Assembly: GCF_000420525.1 (NCBI RefSeq)
Contig: NZ_ATVC01000015.1
Span: 1-42,937, forward strand
DNA: 42,937 nt
DNA from: Aquaspirillum serpens DSM 68
GTDB lineage: Bacteria; Pseudomonadota; Gammaproteobacteria; Burkholderiales; Aquaspirillaceae
Direction of reading: 5' to 3'
The notes beneath the pieces are model-generated. The model worked only from the letters and a program-made list of their open reading frames with translations, made no database searches and had not been told where the DNA came from. Shown here one piece after another: positions 36,739 through 42,937 of the stretch; position 1 is the stretch's first letter, and every line of letters starts with the position of its first letter. The translations under genes were made by a program, and so were the position numbers.

Positions 36739-37076
36739 CGTGCCAGTTTCGTGAAAAGACTGCGTAAAGCCGAGCGAACCTCGGCAGCATGGCGACGGTC
36801 GAAAGGTTGACGTACTCGCACCACAAAGTCAACGCTACCTAGCCGCGCTGCACACAGGCGAAAAGTTTCGCGAGTGGTTCGTTTCATGTAGTTACGCTTG
36901 ATGGCGCGTTTTGCTACCTTCTTACCCACTACCAAACCCAGCCGAGCCTCACCCACTGTGTTGGGGCACGCATAGACCTGCACCCACTGATTGCTGCGCA
37001 AACTACGCAAACGAAAAACGGATGAAAAATCATCCGTTTTCAAAAGACGCTGTGTGCGGCGGAAGGAAAAAGCCAA
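36714..37076 (-). CDS. rnpA: ribonuclease P protein component
   Basis: A 120-residue basic protein that assists the catalytic RNase P RNA in tRNA 5' maturation. The N-terminal [26 protein letters not shown] and the RNR motif region [24 protein letters not shown] (about 48-71) are diagnostic. The start is TTG, six bases after the rpmH stop; no ATG is available in frame that would keep the conserved N terminus, so initiation is probably coupled to rpmH translation. It overlaps yidD by 25 bases. Confidence 0.96.
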   Translation of the reverse strand: MAFSFRRTQRLLKTDDFSSVFRLRSLRSNQWVQVYACPNTVGEARLGLVVGKKVAKRAIKRNYMKRTTRETFRLCAARLGSVDFVVRVRQPFDRRHAAEVRSALRSLFTKLARCHASSSS

Positions 37077-37081
37077 GGCTA

Positions 37082-37216
37082 TCAGACAGCCAAACGCTTA
37101 CGGCCACGACCACGGCGTGCGTTGATAACAGCGCGTCCACCACGGGTTTTCATACGAACGCGGAAACCATGAGTGCGTTTGCGGCGGGTGACGGAAGGTT
37201 GGAAGGTGCGCTTCAT
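37082..37216 (-). CDS. rpmH: 50S ribosomal protein L34
   Basis: A 44-residue ribosomal protein: [19 protein letters not shown], then [25 protein letters not shown]. The sequence is unmistakable. It is the first gene of the reverse-strand rpmH-rnpA-yidD-yidC operon and lies next to the putative replication origin, divergent from dnaA. It is too short for many gene callers. Confidence 0.98.
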   Translation of the reverse strand: MKRTFQPSVTRRKRTHGFRVRMKTRGGRAVINARRGRGRKRLAV

Positions 37217-37548
37217 GAACTAAGTTCCTATTCTGCAACAGAAAATAAACGTGAGATTACAACGCGTCCTAGCAAAATTGTCAATGGCAATTTTTAGGGT
37301 GGCCTGTGGATAACTTTTGGGAAAACGAGTAGAATCGCCGGCTTTAAGCCAAGTTATTCACAACCCGCGCTGTGTATTTTCTCATCGGACAACCACTTGC
37401 TAGTGGTGTTCCTCTTGTTGGATGTTGCTGTAATCGAATGGTTAATTACGCCACTCGCTACTGCGAATAAGACATCCTTTCTCCCTCCACCGTGCAGCAA
37501 ACTTTGGGATTGAGCTCGCGGATCTGTTAACGTGGACCTCGCCGCATC
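37217..37548. other. oriC: putative oriC region between rpmH and dnaA
   Basis: The 332-base spacer between rpmH and dnaA is the expected origin position. It contains one perfect DnaA box (TGTGGATAA at 37305-37313) and one near-perfect box (TTATTCACA at 37354-37362), and AT-rich stretches at about 37235-37250 and 37275-37300. Only two clear boxes are seen, fewer than in typical origins, so further weaker boxes or a second part of the origin elsewhere are possible. It also carries the rpmH promoter and, presumably, the dnaA promoter. Confidence 0.55.
37256..37284 (-). promoter_or_regulatory. rpmH promoter
   Basis: On the reverse strand a perfect -35 TTGACA (37279-37284) and a -10 TGTAAT (37256-37261) are separated by 17 bases, about 40 bases upstream of the rpmH ATG. 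Confidence 0.75.
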
Positions 37549-38961
37549 ATGACCGACTTTGATCAATTTTGGCCTTTGTGTCTGTCGCGTTTTCAGACAG
37601 AACTCTCGGCGCAACAATTCAACACATGGATCAAGCCGCTGCACTGTGAAGTGAAAGAACAGGGTTTGGTGTTGTACGCGCCTAATCGTTTTGTCCTGCA
37701 GTTTATTAAAGAGCGTTTTTTTGCTCGGATTGAAACGTTTGCCGAAGAAGCTGGGGTCGCTGGAATAGACATCGAATTGCGTATTGCTGCGCCGGCCACT
37801 ACCCCAAAAAGCCCGTCCCCGCGTCTTGCTCCCCCTGCACGGGTGGTGGCGGGACCGGCTATCTTAACCCCTCCGCCTTCACCAGCCAGCATCACAGCCG
37901 CCAAGCCAACCAGTAAACCGATTGGCAGCGGTCATGAAAGCACTCGCCTCAACCCTGCTTTTACCTTTGATAGTTTAGTCACCGGTAAGGGGAATCAGTT
38001 GGCACGGGCGGCAGCCATGCAAATTGCCGAGCATCCCGGCGACCCAACTTATAACCCTTTCTTTGTCTATGGTGGTGTCGGTTTGGGGAAAACCCACTTG
38101 ATTCAGGCAGTGGGGAATTTGGTCTATCAAAAAAACCCCCATGCCAAAATCCGCTATGTTCATGCCGAGCGGTATGTGGCTGATATTATGCGTGCCTATC
38201 AGCATAAATCGTTCGATGATTTTAAGCGTTACTACCATTCGCTCGACTTATTGTTGATTGACGATATTCAGTTTTTTGCCGGTAAAAACCGCACCATGGA
38301 AGAATTCTTCTATGCTTTCAATTCGCTGTTAGAAAGTGGCAAACAAGTCATTATGACCTGTGATACCTACCCGAAACAGATTGAAGGAATGGATGAACGC
38401 TTGATTTCACGTTTTTCATGGGGTTTAACGGTGGAAATTCAGCCACCAGAGTTAGAGATGCGGGTGGCGATTTTGATGAAAAAAGCCGAGGCCGATCATC
38501 TTAAGCTCGAACACAATGTGGCTTTTTTTATTGCACAAAATGTGCGTTCGAATGTGCGGGAATTAGAAGGTGCGTTAAAGCGGGTGGCGGCATACGCGCG
38601 CTTTAGCCATTTGCCGATTACCTTACCATTGGTAAAAGAATCGCTTAAAGATTTACTGGCGGCGGGCAATCGACAAATTTCCGTCGACAATATTCAAAAA
38701 ACCGTTGCCGAGTATTTCAAACTCAAGCTGGCTGATATGTACTCACAAAAACGCAAACGCGAAATTGCCCGCCCTCGGCAAATTGCGATGTGCTTGGCCA
38801 AAGAACTCACCGAGTTGAGTTTGCCCAATATCGGCGATGCGTTTGGCGGTCGTGATCACACGACAGTGATGCACGCCTGTAAAACCATACACAGTCTGCG
38901 CGAGAGTGATGCCGAACTCGCCCGCGACTACACCACCCTACTCAATATGTTGCGCGGTTAA
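37549..38961 (+). CDS. dnaA: chromosomal replication initiator protein DnaA
   Basis: A 470-residue initiator. Domain I (about 1-80) is FWPLCLSRFQTELSAQQFNTWIKPL; domain II is a Pro/Ala-rich linker (about 85-135); the AAA+ domain has Walker A GGVGLGKTHL near 174, Walker B LLLIDDIQFFAG, and the sensor region DERLISRFSWGLTV. Domain IV binds DnaA boxes with GRDHTTVMHACKTI near the C terminus. It opens the origin and may autoregulate through boxes in the upstream spacer. The start has no strong ribosome site. dnaN follows. Confidence 0.99.
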   Translation: MTDFDQFWPLCLSRFQTELSAQQFNTWIKPLHCEVKEQGLVLYAPNRFVLQFIKERFFARIETFAEEAGVAGIDIELRIAAPATTPKSPSPRLAPPARVVAGPAILTPPPSPASITAAKPTSKPIGSGHESTRLNPAFTFDSLVTGKGNQLARAAAMQIAEHPGDPTYNPFFVYGGVGLGKTHLIQAVGNLVYQKNPHAKIRYVHAERYVADIMRAYQHKSFDDFKRYYHSLDLLLIDDIQFFAGKNRTMEEFFYAFNSLLESGKQVIMTCDTYPKQIEGMDERLISRFSWGLTVEIQPPELEMRVAILMKKAEADHLKLEHNVAFFIAQNVRSNVRELEGALKRVAAYARFSHLPITLPLVKESLKDLLAAGNRQISVDNIQKTVAEYFKLKLADMYSQKRKREIARPRQIAMCLAKELTELSLPNIGDAFGGRDHTTVMHACKTIHSLRESDAELARDYTTLLNMLRG

Positions 38962-39005
38962 CACCGGCTCAACTGAGAGCGATTACAGTGATTGAGGAAT
39001 AAGCC

Positions 39006-40118
39006 ATGTTGATTTTGCAAGCCGACCGCGACGATCTACTCAAACCATTATCTGCTGTGACCGGTATTGTTGAACGCCGCCACACGCTACCGATTTTGGC
39101 CAATGTGTTAATCCAAAAACGGGGCAACACAGTCAGTTTTTTAGCGACTGATCTTGAGATTCAAGTTACCACCGCCAGCCCCGACACCATCGTCGGGCCA
39201 GATTTTTCTTTGACCACCTCGGCAAAAAAACTGCAAGACATTTTGCGGGCGATTCCTGAACATTCGACAGTGTCGTTTGAACATGAAGACAACCGACTGA
39301 GCGTGAAAGCCGGACGCAGCCGGTTTCAATTACAAACCCTGCCTGCCGATGATTTCCCCCTGTTAGCGGTCAATCAACAAGCCCAAGCACAGCTCACCCT
39401 GTCGCAAAAAGTGTTCAAAGATTTGCTGTCGCAAGTGCAATACGCGATGGCGGTGCAAGACATTCGTTACTACCTCAACGGGATGATGTTTATCATGGCC
39501 GGCGATCAGGTGAAATTGGTGGCGACAGACGGCCACCGTTTGGCCTATGCCAACACCACTTTGCAAGTGGATTACCCCACCTCACACGCTGAGGCGATTT
39601 TGCCGCGCAAAACCATCTTGGAATTAACCAAACAATTATCCGACCACGACGAACCGTTATTGATTGAATTATTGGGTAATCAGGTGCGTTTTAGCTTTGG
39701 TGCCAGCGTGGTGGTGTCAAAAGTGGTCGATGGTAAATTCCCTGACTACAACCGCGTGATTCCATTGGATAACGACAAAATTTTCTTAATCGACCGCCAA
39801 GAGTTACAACATGCTCTGCAACGGGCGGCGATTTTGGCTAATGAGAAATTCCGTGGTGTTCGTCTGATGTTAGAACCCGGAAAATTATCGGTGATGTGTA
39901 ACAACAGCGAGCAAGAAGAAGCGCAAGAAGAACTCGAAATCGAATACGAGGGCGATACCCTAGAGATCGGTTTTAACATCAATTATCTGTTGGATGTGTT
40001 GAATCATGTCTCGGTCGATACGGTGCAGATTGCCTGCGGTGATCCCAACCGCAGCGCCCTATTCACCATTCCAGATAATCCCAACTTTAAATACATTGTG
40101 ATGCCGATGCGAATTTAA
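39006..40118 (+). CDS. dnaN: DNA polymerase III sliding clamp (beta subunit)
   Basis: A 370-residue ring-forming processivity clamp. It begins MLILQADRDDLLKPLSAVTGIVERRHTLPILANVL and ends FTIPDNPNFKYIVMPMRI, both highly characteristic, with three clamp domains of about 120 residues. The ribosome binding site (GAGGAAT) precedes the ATG. It sits between dnaA and gyrB with no recF, an arrangement seen in many Betaproteobacteria. Confidence 0.99.
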   Translation: MLILQADRDDLLKPLSAVTGIVERRHTLPILANVLIQKRGNTVSFLATDLEIQVTTASPDTIVGPDFSLTTSAKKLQDILRAIPEHSTVSFEHEDNRLSVKAGRSRFQLQTLPADDFPLLAVNQQAQAQLTLSQKVFKDLLSQVQYAMAVQDIRYYLNGMMFIMAGDQVKLVATDGHRLAYANTTLQVDYPTSHAEAILPRKTILELTKQLSDHDEPLLIELLGNQVRFSFGASVVVSKVVDGKFPDYNRVIPLDNDKIFLIDRQELQHALQRAAILANEKFRGVRLMLEPGKLSVMCNNSEQEEAQEELEIEYEGDTLEIGFNINYLLDVLNHVSVDTVQIACGDPNRSALFTIPDNPNFKYIVMPMRI

Positions 40119-40145
40119 GCCGCTTCCTGATGGTTGAGGGAAGAA

Positions 40146-40161
40146 TGTTTCACGTGAAACA
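40146..40161. promoter_or_regulatory. parS centromere site 2
   Basis: A second perfect TGTTTCACGTGAAACA in the 87-base dnaN-gyrB spacer, about 2.6 kb from the dnaA start. ParB bound here could also influence gyrB transcription. Confidence 0.93.
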
Positions 40162-40190
40162 TAGTTGGTTTTTCCATACGTGGCGATTAG

Positions 40191-42599
<2,409 letters not shown>

Positions 42600-42604
42600 C
42601 TTCC

Positions 42605-42626
42605 TCCCCGCCCTAAAGAGCGGGGA
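42605..42626 (-). ncRNA. right-end hairpin, likely part of the TnpB guide RNA (omega RNA) scaffold
   Basis: In IS200/IS605 elements the RNA bound by TnpB overlaps the tnpB 3' end and the right-end hairpin, with the guide read from the flanking DNA. The hairpin here spans the tnpB stop codon (42613-42615). The existence of a transcript is inferred from the family. Confidence 0.4.
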
Positions 42627-42937
42627 TTCCTTCTGCAAGACGGCGAAGTCCCGCCGCGAGAATGTTTTTTGCCGCATTGGTGTCGCGGTCGTGTACTGCA
42701 CCGCAGTCGCTGCAAATCCATTCTCTTATTCGCAAACTTGCCCTACCTTTCGGACTGCTGGCGGGTATGACACCGCAGCACGAGCATGTTTGGGTTGAAA
42801 ACGCTTCGTTGATTTCCTCGAACACCACACATTGCCTCATGGCTTTGTACTTGAGTTGTGTTCTGAACGTTGTCCATGCCGCATCGTACACAGATTTTGC
42901 CATCTGTGTTTTTGCTAGTGCTTTGGCGTTCACATTG
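42613..42937 (-). CDS. tnpB: TnpB/OrfB RNA-guided nuclease, C-terminal part (partial at window edge)
   Basis: About 108 C-terminal residues of an IS200/IS605 OrfB protein are visible, reading NVNAKALAKTQMAKSVYDAAW, then FRTQLKYKA. The zinc ribbon CSCCG...CSDCG and the last RuvC-type motif HDRDTNAAKNI, with its catalytic aspartate, are intact, so this end of the protein is not degenerate. A GTG at 42931-42933 is not the true start; the reading frame continues beyond the window edge. TnpB proteins cut DNA guided by RNA made from the element's right end. The gene ends in the right-end hairpin. Confidence 0.88.
   Translation of the reverse strand, partial: NVNAKALAKTQMAKSVYDAAWTTFRTQLKYKAMRQCVVFEEINEAFSTQTCSCCGVIPASSPKGRASLRIREWICSDCGAVHDRDTNAAKNILAAGLRRLAEGIPAL

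Larger units (their letters stand above)
42600..42937 (-). mobile_element. right end of an IS200/IS605-family (OrfB/TnpB) element, partial
   Basis: Starting at the gyrB stop codon the sequence has the typical right end of such elements: after TTGA, the text CTTCCTCCCCGCCCTAAAGA continues into a perfect hairpin CCCCGC/GCGGGG (42606-42611 with 42620-42625). The coding part (reverse strand) reads inwards and runs off the window edge. Any tnpA and the left end are outside the window. Confidence 0.8.

Overview
This window is the origin-proximal part of a bacterial chromosome, most likely from a Betaproteobacterium related to Neisseriales/Chromobacteriaceae. The supporting signs are a dnaA-dnaN-gyrB order with no recF, a reverse-strand rpmH-rnpA-yidD-yidC cluster next to dnaA, a dihydrolipoamide dehydrogenase with an N-terminal lipoyl domain, a single-gene aerobic-type indolepyruvate oxidoreductase, and a zapB-zapA-6S RNA-fau cluster. 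A gammaproteobacterial origin is not excluded. Two perfect parS sites fit the origin-proximal location.

Left part (1-9.2 kb): a reverse-strand run leuS-lptE-holA, followed by a CheY-like single-domain regulator, a DUF4214-like repeat protein and probably the start of another gene at the left edge. Divergent from leuS is a 1165-residue indolepyruvate ferredoxin oxidoreductase, closed by a clear hairpin terminator. Next (9.2-12.3 kb): a degenerate MoaC-fold protein behind an unusual palindrome-rich promoter region, converging on zapB-zapA-ssrS(6S RNA)-fau-tauE. Then (12.3-14.6 kb) a PepSY protein with an OmpR-type response regulator and sensor kinase, and a 755-base spacer leading to the pyruvate dehydrogenase operon aceE-aceF-lpdA (15.3-21.4 kb).

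Middle (21.5-29.1 kb): parS, proA, a DUF3422 membrane protein and a NIT-domain chemoreceptor on the forward strand; agmatinase, a stand-alone Rossmann domain protein, a methyltransferase and a Spy/CpxP-like Met/His-rich periplasmic protein on the reverse strand. A complete cytochrome bd operon follows (29.3-32.6 kb): cydP, cydA, cydB, cydX (43 codons) and ybgE. A reverse-strand TonB-dependent copper receptor retains the CxxxM and HxM copper ligands.

Right part (34.8-42.9 kb): yidC-yidD-rnpA-rpmH on the reverse strand, a 332-base putative oriC, then dnaA-dnaN-parS-gyrB. The C-terminal end of an IS200/IS605-type TnpB gene, cut by the window edge, abuts the gyrB stop codon.

Most of the window is conserved housekeeping sequence. 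The less ordinary items are the catalytically degenerate MoaC paralogue with its promoter motifs, the TnpB element whose presumed guide would be antisense gyrB sequence, palindromes upstream of the cyd and aceE operons, the DUF4214-like protein, and the stand-alone Rossmann protein. I see no CRISPR array, tRNA, rRNA, prophage or recognisable defence island.
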